DNA of 64,000 nucleotides from contig NZ_JAIHLQ010000013.1 of assembly GCF_019733355.1 (NCBI RefSeq), positions 1-64,000 of the forward strand, read 5' to 3'. Made by a program: the position numbers and the translations under genes. Positions within the stretch are counted from its first letter, which is position 1. The number at the start of each line of letters is the position of its first letter. The notes beneath the pieces were generated by a model. It searched no databases. It saw only the letters and a list, made by a program, of their open reading frames with translations, and was not told the DNA's origin. The stretch is from Pseudomonas baetica. GTDB taxonomy: Bacteria; Pseudomonadota; Gammaproteobacteria; Pseudomonadales; Pseudomonadaceae. Shown one piece after another: positions 38,271 through 46,953 of the stretch.

Positions 38271-40073
38271 TCAGGCGATGTCTTCGGCCGGGGCGTCGAG
38301 CCCCATCGCGTTCAGACGCGCGTAATAACCGTTTTGCGCCAATAGTTCATCGTGAGTACCGCGCTCGACGATCCGCCCCTGATCCATGACCAGAATCAGA
38401 TCGGCTTTTTCGATGGTCGATAAACGGTGAGCAATCACTAACGTGGTGCGGCCCTTCATGACCTGATCCAGCGCCGCTTGAATGTGCCGCTCGGATTCCG
38501 TGTCGAGAGCCGAGGTGGCCTCATCGAGAATCAGCAATGGTGCGTTCTTGAGCAATGCACGGGCAATCGCCAGGCGCTGGCGCTGGCCACCGGAAAGCAA
38601 TACCCCGTTCTCGCCGACTTGGGTGTCCAGGCCTTCAGGCAGTTGCGAAATGAAGTCCATCGCGTATGCGTCATGCGCAGCCTTCTCGATGTCTTCACGC
38701 GGTGCGCCAACCAGATCGCCATAAGCGATGTTGTTGGCCACGGTGTCGCTGAACAAGGTCACGTGCTGGGTCACTTGGGCGATATGACGGCGCAGGTTAA
38801 GCAGTTTGTACTGCTCGACTTCCACACCGTCGATAAGGATTTCGCCCTTGTCGTGGTGATAGAAACGCGGAATCAGATTGGCCAGCGTTGACTTGCCGCT
38901 GCCCGAACGGCCGACAAGCGCCACCATCTGCCCGGGCTCGACCGAAAAGCTGATGTCATCGAGCACCTGACGTTCAGTATCCGGGTAGGTGAAGCTCAGG
39001 TTACGCACATCAAGACGACCGGTCACCGAATCGCGCTCGACCGTACCAGTGTCGGTTTCAGGCTTGACGTCCAGTTGCTCGAAAATGCTTTCGGCACCGG
39101 CCACGCCTTTCTGAATTGTTGAACTGACTTCCGACAACTGACGGATGGGCTTGGGCAACAGGCCGGCCAGAGTGATATAGGCGACCATGTCACCGGCCGA
39201 CGCGTCACCGCGCAGGAACAGCACCAGGAACATCAACACAGCCATGGCGCTGTAGATCACCAGTTGCAGCAACGGCGTATAGATCGCACCGGTGCGGGTC
39301 ATGCGCAGTTGCTTGTCGGTGTTGCCCTGGCTGGCATTGAAGAAGCGCTTCTGTTCGTAGACCTCGCCGCCGAAGCTGCGCACGACACGATAGCCCTGGA
39401 TGGTTTCCGAGGCCACGTGGGTAACGTCGCCCATGGCCAGTTGGATCTTCTTGCTCTGCTTGCGGAATTTTTTGCTCGCGGTGCGCACCATCAGAGCGAT
39501 GAGCGGCAGGATCGCGACCATGACCAACGTCAGCTTCCAGTTCATGAACATCAAGGAGACAAACAGGAAGATCACTGTCATGCCTTCACGGATTACGACC
39601 TTGATCGCATCTGTCGCCGCCCCTGTGACCATGGTCACGTTGAAGGTAATGCGCGAAATCAGATGACCGGAGTTATGCTTGTCGAAATAGCGGTTGGGCA
39701 GGACCAGCAGGTTATTGAACAGCTGCACCCGCAAGTCATGCACCAGGCCGAGGGATACCTTGGCCAGAAAATAGTTACCCAGATAAGAACCCAGACCCTG
39801 CCACGCAGCAATCAGGATGATCAGCAGCGGCACAGCCTGCAGCAGTTGCAGGTCACGCAGGTAGGGCACGGAGGGGAACAGCACCGCTTCCGGGTTCGAC
39901 AGGCCGTCAACAAAATACTTGAGGATGTAGCCAAGCATCGGCTGCGTCGAAGCGAAAATCAAAAAACCGACAATGCTGATCAGGAACAAACTGATGTACG
40001 GCCTGACGTAGCCGAGCAGGCGGAAGTAGATTTTCAAGCTCGAAGGGCTTGCGGCGAGACTGGAGTCGGTCAT
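38271..40073 (-). CDS. msbA: Lipid A-core flippase MsbA
   Basis: 600 residues, a full-length half-ABC exporter with an N-terminal six-helix domain (about 20-330) and a nucleotide-binding domain. Walker A GRSGSGKSTLANL lies near 390, the signature LSGGQRQRLAIARALLK near 495 and Walker B LLILDEATSALD near 515, with the switch His in VIAHRLSTIEKADLI. It flips newly made lipid A-core across the inner membrane. It is divergent from the waaL-kinase gene with a 154-bp gap. The start ATG at 40073 follows a weak site. Confidence 0.96.
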   Translation of the reverse strand: MTDSSLAASPSSLKIYFRLLGYVRPYISLFLISIVGFLIFASTQPMLGYILKYFVDGLSNPEAVLFPSVPYLRDLQLLQAVPLLIILIAAWQGLGSYLGNYFLAKVSLGLVHDLRVQLFNNLLVLPNRYFDKHNSGHLISRITFNVTMVTGAATDAIKVVIREGMTVIFLFVSLMFMNWKLTLVMVAILPLIALMVRTASKKFRKQSKKIQLAMGDVTHVASETIQGYRVVRSFGGEVYEQKRFFNASQGNTDKQLRMTRTGAIYTPLLQLVIYSAMAVLMFLVLFLRGDASAGDMVAYITLAGLLPKPIRQLSEVSSTIQKGVAGAESIFEQLDVKPETDTGTVERDSVTGRLDVRNLSFTYPDTERQVLDDISFSVEPGQMVALVGRSGSGKSTLANLIPRFYHHDKGEILIDGVEVEQYKLLNLRRHIAQVTQHVTLFSDTVANNIAYGDLVGAPREDIEKAAHDAYAMDFISQLPEGLDTQVGENGVLLSGGQRQRLAIARALLKNAPLLILDEATSALDTESERHIQAALDQVMKGRTTLVIAHRLSTIEKADLILVMDQGRIVERGTHDELLAQNGYYARLNAMGLDAPAEDIA

Positions 40074-40227
40074 ATCACGCGAAAGTCGATAAAAAGGACG
40101 CAGACTTTAGCACAGCTTCTCAAGGGTTCTGGCAATCGGTGAAAGGCTGTTATTGTTAGGCATCTTTTTCAGCATCAAATAGCCATCACCCGAATGGCCG
40201 ATCAACTTCAGGATTGAATCTCACAGC

Positions 40228-42090
40228 ATGCAACTTCGCGGCTTCAGCAGTACGTCCAATCGAGTTTTCGATTTCATTAGCCGGTGGATTCTTCCAACCG
40301 GCTATTTCTTGCTCCTCTGTGCATTTTTCTTTTTGCCGGGCCGAAGTCAGCTTCACAAACTGTATTACGGGCTGTTCAGCATTCCGGCGCTGATTGCGCT
40401 GTGCCTGCGCCCTCGTGAACTCAGGGCGCTGCTGGGCGAACCGATTTTCATCGCAGCCATCGTGTTCGTTGCCTGGGCCTTGCTCAGTCTTGCCTGGGGA
40501 CCGTCGGATGAACCCTTCGACGGGAAGCTCAAACCGCCATTGCATACACTGCTGCTGTTTGTCGGTTGCTATCTGTTGGTGCGCTATCGCAGCGACATCC
40601 TGCAACCCTTGCTGTTCACCGCCGCATTGGTCGCACTGATTGCCACGACTTTCTTTCTGTTCACGTTTGCACGAGTGTATGAACCGGGCATGCGCCTGAT
40701 CGGGGGTGGGGCGTTCGACAATCCACTGCTCAGTTCGCATCTCTTCGGTTTTTTCAGCGCCTACTGGCTGAGTGTGACCATGACCTGCAAGCGCCGCCAG
40801 ATGATGTGGCTCAGCGTGCCGGCGATGGCGATCATGTTTATCGCCGTAATCGGCACCGGCTCCAGAACCCCACTGGTCGCTCTGACGCTGGCCGCTTTGT
40901 GGCTGTGCTTGATCTGCTGGAATCGGCGCTCACTGGGCCTGTTAGCGGCACTGTTTCTCAGTGGCGTTGCCGTGCTGACAGTGTTTTCGCAAATGATCAT
41001 TGAGCGTGGCGATTCATACCGGCTGGAAATCTGGCGGCAGGTTCTGCTTAAGGTGGCCGAGCATCCATGGATCGGCCATGGCTACAGCGCAAGCCTCAGC
41101 GTCGACCCCGGCCTTGGGGTGAACTTCGAGGAACCGCACAGTTTTGTGCTGGGTGTTCTCTATTACGTAGGGATATTCGGTTTGCTGCCATGGCTGTTCT
41201 TCCAGGCGTGGGGACTGCTGAGCAGTTGGCGCTTGCGTGTGCAGCCGTTGCTTATCATCGCTTCGACCTGGGTGGTGTTCGGCATCGGGGCCGGGCTGAC
41301 AGAGGGTGGAGGGATCATCTCACGCCCCAAGGAACACTGGTTTCTGCTGTGGATACCATTGGCACTGATCGCTGCGCTGAGTATCAATCAGCGCGCACGT
41401 CGTCTACTGACAATACCGGTTCAAAAACTGGCACCGGCCAACTTTCAGCAACTGAGCAGCGACGCTCAAATAGTTGAAGAAGACGGTCTTGGCCCCAAAG
41501 TCCTGTGCCTGAGCGATGGCAGCTTCCTCAAGCTGTTCCGCCGTCGTCGCTGGTACACCTCTGGCAGTTTCAACCCGTACTCCGAACGCTTCGCCGTCAA
41601 CAGCGAACAACTGCGTCTAATGGGCATTCCCACACCACAAATCCTGAACCTGTATCGCCTCGACGACGGCAGCAGTGCCGTGCACTATGCGCCATTGCCA
41701 GGGCACACGCTGCGCCAGGTATTGCAGAGCATCACCGCTCCCGCTGTCCGCCAGGCCCTGGTGGAACGCTTCGGCAAGTTCATGGCGCAATTGCATGAAA
41801 AAGGCGTGTATTTCCGCTCATTGCACTTGGGCAACGTACTTGTGCTGGAGGATGGCGAGTTCGGGCTGATCGATCTGGCGGATCTGTGCATCTACCCTTC
41901 AGCATTGAGCAACTCGCTGCGCCAGCGCAATTTGCGCCATATGCAGCGCTACACCGTAGACAAACGCTGGCTGTTCGAGGATCACCTCGATGCGCTGCTA
42001 CAGGGATATGCCACGATGGCGTCGCCATCCGCAGTGGATAAATTGCAAAAGCAAGTGCTGGCAAGCAATGGGCCAACAAGCGAGCATTGA
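40228..42090 (+). CDS. O-antigen ligase (WaaL-like) fused to an LPS-kinase-like domain
   Basis: 620 residues. Residues about 1-395 form a polytopic membrane protein with the late loop LRVQPLLIIASTWVVF and conserved LSWGP/GSRTPL segments of the Wzy/WaaL ligase family, which transfers O antigen to lipid A-core in the periplasm. After about 410 comes a soluble domain with VEEDGLGPKVLCLSDGSFLK and YFRSLHLGNVLV then FGLIDLADL (Asp549), the layout of InaA/toluene-tolerance LPS kinases. At the position five before Asn536, where active kinases have the catalytic Asp, this protein has Ser531. PAO1, as I recall, has the two functions in separate genes (PA4998, PA4999). The kinase part may be inactive or structural. 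Confidence 0.85.
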   Translation: MQLRGFSSTSNRVFDFISRWILPTGYFLLLCAFFFLPGRSQLHKLYYGLFSIPALIALCLRPRELRALLGEPIFIAAIVFVAWALLSLAWGPSDEPFDGKLKPPLHTLLLFVGCYLLVRYRSDILQPLLFTAALVALIATTFFLFTFARVYEPGMRLIGGGAFDNPLLSSHLFGFFSAYWLSVTMTCKRRQMMWLSVPAMAIMFIAVIGTGSRTPLVALTLAALWLCLICWNRRSLGLLAALFLSGVAVLTVFSQMIIERGDSYRLEIWRQVLLKVAEHPWIGHGYSASLSVDPGLGVNFEEPHSFVLGVLYYVGIFGLLPWLFFQAWGLLSSWRLRVQPLLIIASTWVVFGIGAGLTEGGGIISRPKEHWFLLWIPLALIAALSINQRARRLLTIPVQKLAPANFQQLSSDAQIVEEDGLGPKVLCLSDGSFLKLFRRRRWYTSGSFNPYSERFAVNSEQLRLMGIPTPQILNLYRLDDGSSAVHYAPLPGHTLRQVLQSITAPAVRQALVERFGKFMAQLHEKGVYFRSLHLGNVLVLEDGEFGLIDLADLCIYPSALSNSLRQRNLRHMQRYTVDKRWLFEDHLDALLQGYATMASPSAVDKLQKQVLASNGPTSEH

Positions 42091-42169
42091 GGACGAAGCC
42101 GGTTCGCCGGATTCACGATCAACTTGCCATGCCAACGAAGCCGCTCACTGATCCTGAGCGGCTTGTGAC

Positions 42170-43090
42170 TCAGTCTTTTTCCAGCGGGGAAAGATACATC
42201 CGCGCCAATCCGCGCCAGGTCTTCTTGTTCCATGCCTTGAATGGAATCTGCGCCAGCAGTTCCCTGGCCAGCTTGCGATCGCGGTTGGACGCTTTGAGGA
42301 ACATGGAACTGAGAAACCTGTAGCGCACTTCGTCGTACAGCGGGTGATCACTGAACAACGCGTAAGTGCGCAGGATGTTTTCGATCATGAAGCGATGGTT
42401 CTTGTACGAATTGGTGGCGTGCTTGCGGTAGCGCGCCATGACGACGCTCAGGCCATCGATAAAGTAGCCGGCCCGGGTCACCTTCAACTCGATCAACAAG
42501 TCCTCCAGACGAATCGTCGGATCAAAACCACCGACCGCTTCCAGCGCCTCGCGACGGATCATCAGGGTCGGGGCCGGTGGGTACGGCTTGCGCTCAAGGA
42601 ACATGTCATCGAAATCCAGGCGCCGGAATGGCACATCCCGGCGCTGGCGCTTCTCTGGATAGAGGTTGCCGTCGGCATCGATCAACTCGATGTTACCGGC
42701 GCAAATTCCCACTTCCGGCTTACCGTCCATGTAGGCCACCTGGATGGCAATACGATCAGGGTACATGATGTCGTCTGAACCGAACGGCACGATCAGGCTG
42801 CCCTTGGCACGCGCGATTGCACCATTGAGCGTATTGGTCAGCCCCTGATTCTGCTGCACGCGAAAATCGAATCCGTGCTGCGCCTGCAACGCAGTGATGC
42901 GCTCGACGCTGTCGTCCTTCGAGCCGTCATCGATCACCAGCAATTCGATGTTTTTGTAGGTCTGGTCGAGGACGCTGAGGATGCTCTCCTCAATGTATGG
43001 ACCGTGGTTATAAGAGGCAATGATGACGGTGACGAGTGTTTGCCGGTCGCTTGCAGTTTGTTCTTCGCGCATGGTTTGTCCTTCGCTCAC
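42170..43090 (-). CDS. Glycosyltransferase family 2, WapR-like
   Basis: 306 residues. The GT-A start TLVTVIIASYNHGPYIEESI at about 18-37 and LLVIDDGSKDDSVERI, then FGSDDIMYPDRIAIQ (DXD-like), are family 2 features. In P. aeruginosa the gene at this place, wapR, adds an outer-core rhamnose; I infer a similar job but cannot show it. GTG 43090 overlaps the previous stop by 4 bp (GTGA) and has AAGGAG 8 nt upstream; ATG 43072 with AAGGA is a good alternative start and gives 300 residues. Last gene of the operon that begins at 49824. Confidence 0.82.
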   Translation of the reverse strand: MSEGQTMREEQTASDRQTLVTVIIASYNHGPYIEESILSVLDQTYKNIELLVIDDGSKDDSVERITALQAQHGFDFRVQQNQGLTNTLNGAIARAKGSLIVPFGSDDIMYPDRIAIQVAYMDGKPEVGICAGNIELIDADGNLYPEKRQRRDVPFRRLDFDDMFLERKPYPPAPTLMIRREALEAVGGFDPTIRLEDLLIELKVTRAGYFIDGLSVVMARYRKHATNSYKNHRFMIENILRTYALFSDHPLYDEVRYRFLSSMFLKASNRDRKLARELLAQIPFKAWNKKTWRGLARMYLSPLEKD

Positions 43091-44244
43091 GGCTGCTGCT
43101 CCTTGCGGGCCTGTTCCAGGCCGGAGTCGATCAGGTCCAGGTACGCCTGACGGAACACCTCAATGTCGTGTTGCTCCTGCAGATAACGGTAGGCCTGCTC
43201 GCCCTTGGCCTTGAGTTCGTCATCCGACAGTGCGAGGTAGGTATCGAGCGCCGCGACCAGGCTCGGTACGTCCTTGGGCATGGTCGCCAGACCACCGGCA
43301 CCTTCGATCAGCGGCAACATGGCCGGTACGTTCGAGGCAATCACCGGCAGGTGACCGCTCATGCCTTCGAGTAGTGCCAGGCCCAGACCTTCGGCCAACG
43401 ATGGCATGGTCCAGATATCGAAGGCGCGCACGTATTGCAGGGCGTTTTCCTTGAAACCCAGCAGGTGCGCACGACCACTCAGACCCCGTTGCTCGATCTC
43501 GGCAGCCAACGGCTCCTGCAGGCGGCCGGCACCAATGATCGCCAACTGAGTATTCGGATACTTGTCCTTCAACGCCGCGAAAGCCTGCAACAGATAAGTG
43601 TGGCCCTTGACCGATACCAACCGCCCCAGCGCGCCGATCAGCCGCACATTCGAGTCGATCCCCAATAGTTCGCGCGCTCGCTCGCGGCTATGCTGCAAGC
43701 CTTCGGCCTGTTCGATGTCGATTGCATTGGTGATGGCGTAAGTATTCCGGTCGGTGAAACCGCAGTCGCAATCGAGCAGGTACTGTTTGACTGCCGGTGA
43801 GACACCGACGAACCGCCAGTGCCGATCGATCAGGCGCTGGGTCTGGCGGCGTCGATAAAAGCGGTCGTATTCGCCGAAACCGTGGGAAATGCCAATGCAC
43901 AACGGCACCTTCAGCCAACGATTGAGCGTCAACATCATGTTCACCGGTTTGAAGCGATTGCAGATCACCACATCGAACTTTTCACGGCGGCAGAACTTGT
44001 ACAACTGCCACATCGCCCGCAGACGCATACCTTTAAGCGACTTATCGGAAAACTCGAAATACACCGAATGATCAGAACGGCTCACCGGTTCGCCGGGTGC
44101 GGGTTTACCGCGCAGAAACGCTGCAGTCACCTCATAGCGATCCGTCGGCAGGGCTTTGACGATCTGCTCGGAGAGATCGGCAAAGTCATGTGCCTTGATG
44201 TTGTAATCAGGCTGCAGTTGCAGGACCTTAGATCGTTGACTCAT
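43087..44244 (-). CDS. GT4 glycosyltransferase, Ssg-like
   Basis: 385 residues with a GT-B fold. The C-terminal motif EGLGLALLEGMSGHLPVIAS carries the two conserved glutamates that bind the nucleotide sugar, and GALGRLVSVKGHTYLLQAF fits the family. It takes the place of ssg (PA5001), a glycosyltransferase needed for LPS/exopolysaccharide in pseudomonads. The ATG at 44244 overlaps the stop of the small ORF upstream (ATGA); the ORF before it extends to 44505 without homology, so I do not use it. The acceptor sugar is not known. Confidence 0.85.
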   Translation of the reverse strand: MSQRSKVLQLQPDYNIKAHDFADLSEQIVKALPTDRYEVTAAFLRGKPAPGEPVSRSDHSVYFEFSDKSLKGMRLRAMWQLYKFCRREKFDVVICNRFKPVNMMLTLNRWLKVPLCIGISHGFGEYDRFYRRRQTQRLIDRHWRFVGVSPAVKQYLLDCDCGFTDRNTYAITNAIDIEQAEGLQHSRERARELLGIDSNVRLIGALGRLVSVKGHTYLLQAFAALKDKYPNTQLAIIGAGRLQEPLAAEIEQRGLSGRAHLLGFKENALQYVRAFDIWTMPSLAEGLGLALLEGMSGHLPVIASNVPAMLPLIEGAGGLATMPKDVPSLVAALDTYLALSDDELKAKGEQAYRYLQEQHDIEVFRQAYLDLIDSGLEQARKEQQP

Positions 44245-44618
44245 AAGACCCCTCGTGGAAACCCGTTGCATTGATGATCCAAGCATGACCGGCGGCAATG
44301 CGCCTGATTTCGGCCTGATTCGGCTGAGAGAATCGAGACCATTCGTTGCGTTTTCAGCAAACGAAATGGGAATACGACAATGGACGATCGCCATCCGATG
44401 CGGCTGGATGCGCCTTCGTCCATCGCATGATGTGTCTGATCGGTAAACCGTTGCCGCCAGTCCTTGATCTTTATGAACCACTCGCGCTTGAGCGCGGTGT
44501 TGCACATCAGATACAAGTGCCCCGCCACCCGACGCTCATGAATCGAAAACAGGCCATAGCCAGCCAGTCGATGCGGAGAGAAATAACGGCGATGGCAAGT
44601 CCAGTCTGCGAATGTCAT
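44241..44618 (-). CDS. Small unknown ORF within the LPS operon
   Basis: 125 codons. It begins at an ATG that overlaps the dnpA stop by one base (TAATG) and ends in a TGA that overlaps the next start by four (ATGA), the spacing of a true operon gene. The first 65 residues (MTFADWTCHRRYFSPHRLAG, then HERRVAGHLYLM) have a sensible codon pattern; the second half has more rare codons. I recognise no domain. GC is lower than in its neighbours by eye. It may be a real small gene, a remnant of a longer one, or chance. Confidence 0.4.
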   Translation of the reverse strand: MTFADWTCHRRYFSPHRLAGYGLFSIHERRVAGHLYLMCNTALKREWFIKIKDWRQRFTDQTHHAMDEGASSRIGWRSSIVVFPFRLLKTQRMVSILSAESGRNQAHCRRSCLDHQCNGFPRGVL

Positions 44619-46060
44619 TAACGCGGCTTAACAGGAGTGTCACCACGCCTGAGAAGCCAGAACAACTCCTGACGCCTGACCGCTTTCCTGAAAAATTCAT
44701 TCTCGCCGTAGACCGACGGCACTCTACTGGCCAACTGCCACTGAATCAATCGTCGCAGGCGACGCTTGAGTGATGCCGGCGGTTGCAAGTCATGCATCAT
44801 GCCGAGCGCCATCGCCTTGTCGCGTTGTTGCTCTATGGACAGAGGCAGACACAGTGGCTGCATCGGAACGGCCGGATCGAAGGCCGGCGGCAGCGCAATT
44901 CCCTGCCCTGTGTCGCCCATCGGCCAACGGTCGTTGTCGTGCAGATGGTTGGCGTAACCGAGCAGCGTCGGTTGCCAGTCAAGATGGCTCAAGGCTTCAA
45001 CCACGGCTTGCTGGGCGCAGATGTGGTCGGGATGCGGATCCAGCGTCGGGTGCGGCAGCACGATCACATCCGGGCGTGCGCGCAACAGAACCTCACGCAG
45101 GTCAGCCAGCAGATTGTTCCAGGTCGGCGCACCGTCGGCATCACCGGGCAAGGTGAACGGGTTCAACTGACGAAACAGTCGCGTGTCATTCAGATCGGCT
45201 TCACGCGAGCCCACGGACTGATTCGGCGCGGCTTGCATCGCTGCCAGTTGCAGACAGAAATAGCCGAGCTGCACGCAGTGCTCCTGCGGCACACCGGCCC
45301 AACGCGGCACGGCCAGACTGTCCCAGGCGCGCAGACGGCCCTTGAGCCTGGCAGCCTCGACCTTGTTCATGCCCATCTGCTGATAATGTTCGGCTTCGAT
45401 CTCACCAGCCGTCAGGGTGACAATCCAGGCTTCGTCGGCCTGACTATACAAACCGTAGGCCGCCAGTTCAGCGTCGTCCGCATGCGGCGCGATCACCATC
45501 ACGCGCTGACGACGATAATCCGGCTGCTCCAGCACCCACAGGACCGCCTTGCCGGCCACCCGGCAGAAACGCCCCCGCAAGCGCAGCCGCCCCTGCGAAA
45601 GGGTGTGTGCATGACCACTGAGGTTCAGATAACGCTGGCCGCTGACGCCACGCTCGAAGGTTTGCGAATCAGGGTGAGCGCCACCGACCAACTCGATCCG
45701 AGGGTCAAGGAAACGTCCCAGCCAAGTGCTTTTGACCCGCACCTGCAGAATCAACGTGGCATCATCCACCAGCATCACGCCGTCATCCAAACGCAACTGT
45801 TCGCCGTTCAAATGAACCTTGGGTTGTGGTGTGAATGGTGGAAAGCTGTACTGATAATCGTCTTTCGGCGAATAGAACAGATGATCGGCAAACCAGGCCT
45901 CATGGGCGATCCAGCCGACCACCGCGAGCAACAATGGCAGCCACCAAGCAACCAGCACGCCGACTGAGATCATTACGATCAGCGCCACCAGCAGAGCGAT
46001 ACGCTTGTTGCGCCGGTGGCGTTTGAGCAATTGCTGTTTACGGCTCATGGGCTGACTCAT
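44618..46060 (-). CDS. dnpA: LmbE/PIG-L family de-N-acetylase DnpA
   Basis: 480 residues. An N-terminal membrane helix (about 21-45) anchors the protein and the PIG-L domain follows; the metal motif VIAPHADDAELAAYG (PHxDD) is near 189-203 and LPHPTLDPHPDHICAQQ near 335. In P. aeruginosa DnpA (PA5002) is a de-N-acetylase linked to LPS and to fluoroquinolone tolerance in persisters. The ATG at 46060 overlaps the stop of the Mig-14-like gene (ATGA), so I prefer it to the frame starting at 46090. The C-terminus has a basic stretch before the small ORF. Confidence 0.9.
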   Translation of the reverse strand: MSQPMSRKQQLLKRHRRNKRIALLVALIVMISVGVLVAWWLPLLLAVVGWIAHEAWFADHLFYSPKDDYQYSFPPFTPQPKVHLNGEQLRLDDGVMLVDDATLILQVRVKSTWLGRFLDPRIELVGGAHPDSQTFERGVSGQRYLNLSGHAHTLSQGRLRLRGRFCRVAGKAVLWVLEQPDYRRQRVMVIAPHADDAELAAYGLYSQADEAWIVTLTAGEIEAEHYQQMGMNKVEAARLKGRLRAWDSLAVPRWAGVPQEHCVQLGYFCLQLAAMQAAPNQSVGSREADLNDTRLFRQLNPFTLPGDADGAPTWNNLLADLREVLLRARPDVIVLPHPTLDPHPDHICAQQAVVEALSHLDWQPTLLGYANHLHDNDRWPMGDTGQGIALPPAFDPAVPMQPLCLPLSIEQQRDKAMALGMMHDLQPPASLKRRLRRLIQWQLASRVPSVYGENEFFRKAVRRQELFWLLRRGDTPVKPR

Positions 46061-46953
46061 ACGGTGAACACCGGCACAGGATTGCACCACCGATCCTTAT
46101 ATTCACGGTCGGCACGACCGAAAGAAAAACGCATCGGTTTGTCCAGCGCCCGAGCATGCTCCCAGGCGCTTTGCGTATTGAGGAAGCTCAGTACACTACC
46201 GGGACTGAATTCACGGGTCTGGGGATCAACGCCACCATTGACGTACTCAACACTGATCCATTGCGGCGCTTCAACGCGATAGACCAGTTGAATCGCAATC
46301 GGCGCGTCGTTGAGGAAGATCACCGAGCCGATCAACAGATCGCGCAACAGCTCGATGACCTCCGCCATGCGCGCCGCGCCGGTGGCCGGAAAACCCCAGC
46401 GACGCTGAAACAGATCGCAGTAGATCGCCGCCAACTCGGCACTGGAAAACTCGCCGACCGGACGCACCACCCCGCCCGCTTCTTCCAGCAGACGCAATTC
46501 GCGGCGCTGGTTGTAGCGAAATTTCTTCGACAGTTCTTCGGGCGTACGGGCCATGGCCAGTTGTTCAGTCTGCAACTTCATACCGCTGAAGCGGTTTTCG
46601 TTGAGCGCCGACAGATAACGGGCGCGATGACGCAATGGAGCCTGAGCATCAGCGGCAGCCGGCAAGATCAACTCAGCGTTGCCGAGGTCGAACAAGCCTT
46701 TTTTCCCGCTGCGCTTGAGTACATCCTTGGACAAGGCCAGATCGCGGCCCCAGGTCGGGATCGCGGCTTTGACTTCACCGTCCTGCTCCCACGCCAGATA
46801 GCGCACCGGGATACCGGCCAGATCGGCCAGACGCTCAACCACCAGCGGGTGAGTCGCGACGCTGCCGCCAAAACGCTGCCAGGCTGTTGCATAGGTGGAG
46901 GCGTCAACGGGCGACCAGCCACGTTCGCGCCAGCCTTGAAATCGGTTGAGCAT
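46057..46953 (-). CDS. Mig-14-like GNAT family acyltransferase
   Basis: 298 residues. Residues about 130-270 have the GNAT-type pattern (PEELSKKFRYNQRRELRLLE, then AAIYCDLFQRRWGFPATG and ISVEYVNGGVDPQTREFSPG) of the Mig-14 family. Salmonella mig-14 and its Pseudomonas homologue (PA5003) are linked to resistance to antimicrobial peptides, probably through changes to the surface; the exact acyl group and acceptor are unclear. The ATG at 46953 overlaps the stop of the GT4 gene by one base (TGATG). Part of the coupled LPS operon. Confidence 0.85.
   Translation of the reverse strand: MLNRFQGWRERGWSPVDASTYATAWQRFGGSVATHPLVVERLADLAGIPVRYLAWEQDGEVKAAIPTWGRDLALSKDVLKRSGKKGLFDLGNAELILPAAADAQAPLRHRARYLSALNENRFSGMKLQTEQLAMARTPEELSKKFRYNQRRELRLLEEAGGVVRPVGEFSSAELAAIYCDLFQRRWGFPATGAARMAEVIELLRDLLIGSVIFLNDAPIAIQLVYRVEAPQWISVEYVNGGVDPQTREFSPGSVLSFLNTQSAWEHARALDKPMRFSFGRADREYKDRWCNPVPVFTV

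Noticed and set aside
40195..40218. Short leader frame MADQLQD before the waaL-kinase gene
   Set aside because: Seven codons, no clear site and no regulatory codon run; chance is enough to explain it.
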